DNA of 6,902 nucleotides from Hyphomicrobiales bacterium (GTDB taxonomy: Bacteria > Pseudomonadota > Alphaproteobacteria > Rhizobiales > Beijerinckiaceae), in contig PLUH01000291.1 of the NCBI GenBank assembly GCA_003164825.1, positions 881 through 7,782 of the forward strand, written 5' to 3'. Positions 6,851 through 6,902 of the stretch are shown piece by piece. A program made the position numbers and the translations under genes. The notes under the pieces were generated by a model. It worked only from the letters and a program-made list of their open reading frames with translations, was not told where the DNA came from and ran no database searches. Position 1 is the first letter of the stretch; every line of letters starts with the position of its first letter.

Positions 6851-6882
6851 GTCATTGCGAGGAGCGAAGCGAAGCAATCCAT
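6851..6882. repeat. Dispersed palindromic repeat (GTCATTGCGAGGAGCGAAGC type)
   Basis: The sequence begins GTCATTGCGAGGAGCGAAGC and continues to GAAGCAATCCAT. ATTGC (6854-6858) and GCAAT (6874-6878) are its inverted arms, and AGCGA is repeated inside. This is a recognisable short interspersed palindromic repeat found in intergenic regions of many proteobacteria. It lies upstream of leuB, next to another repeat-like block, in a stretch without genes. No coding or promoter function is evident. Confidence 0.65.
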
Positions 6883-6902
6883 GAGTCGTCGGGCGCCCCA
6901 CG

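Overview
The window reads as an ordinary chromosomal segment of a GC-rich alphaproteobacterium. A Hyphomicrobiales (Rhizobiales) member, perhaps near Methylocystaceae or Beijerinckiaceae, is my guess. The basis is the high GC, the adjacent metX-metW pair typical of proteobacteria, the style of the proteins, and a dispersed palindromic repeat upstream of leuB of a kind I associate with such genomes. No taxonomic marker gene is present, so the placement is inference.

Layout: (1) 1-275, minus: the N-terminus of glucose-6-phosphate isomerase (pgi), cut by the window edge. (2) 338-2143, plus: a complete ABC-F ATPase of the Uup type, divergent from pgi across 62 bp. (3) 2144-2513: a 370-bp spacer between converging genes with no convincing gene. 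It holds two stem-loops and a block of about five 21-bp tandem repeat units that read as a heptapeptide repeat. (4) 2514-3680, minus: an M20-family metal-dependent amidohydrolase resembling hippurate or N-acyl-amino-acid hydrolases. (5) 3752-4381, minus: metW, overlapping by 4 nt (GTGA) the end of (6) metX at 4378-5529 (possibly to 5565), minus. (7) 5671-6783, minus: leuB, 3-isopropylmalate dehydrogenase. (8) 6784-6902: a non-coding stretch with two abutting repeat-like elements.

Functionally, leuB (leucine synthesis) and metX/metW (homoserine acylation for methionine synthesis) form a same-strand amino-acid biosynthesis block. MetX and MetW look translationally coupled. The amidohydrolase follows on the same strand after a 71-bp gap that contains a strong stem-loop. 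It has its own Shine-Dalgarno sequence, which could itself be folded into a small hairpin. The link of the amidohydrolase to methionine or leucine metabolism is positional only.

I did not find a new multi-gene system. All five complete genes belong to known families and appear intact. The material most worth a second look is non-coding: the repeat and hairpin spacer at 2144-2513, and the composite repeat upstream of leuB.
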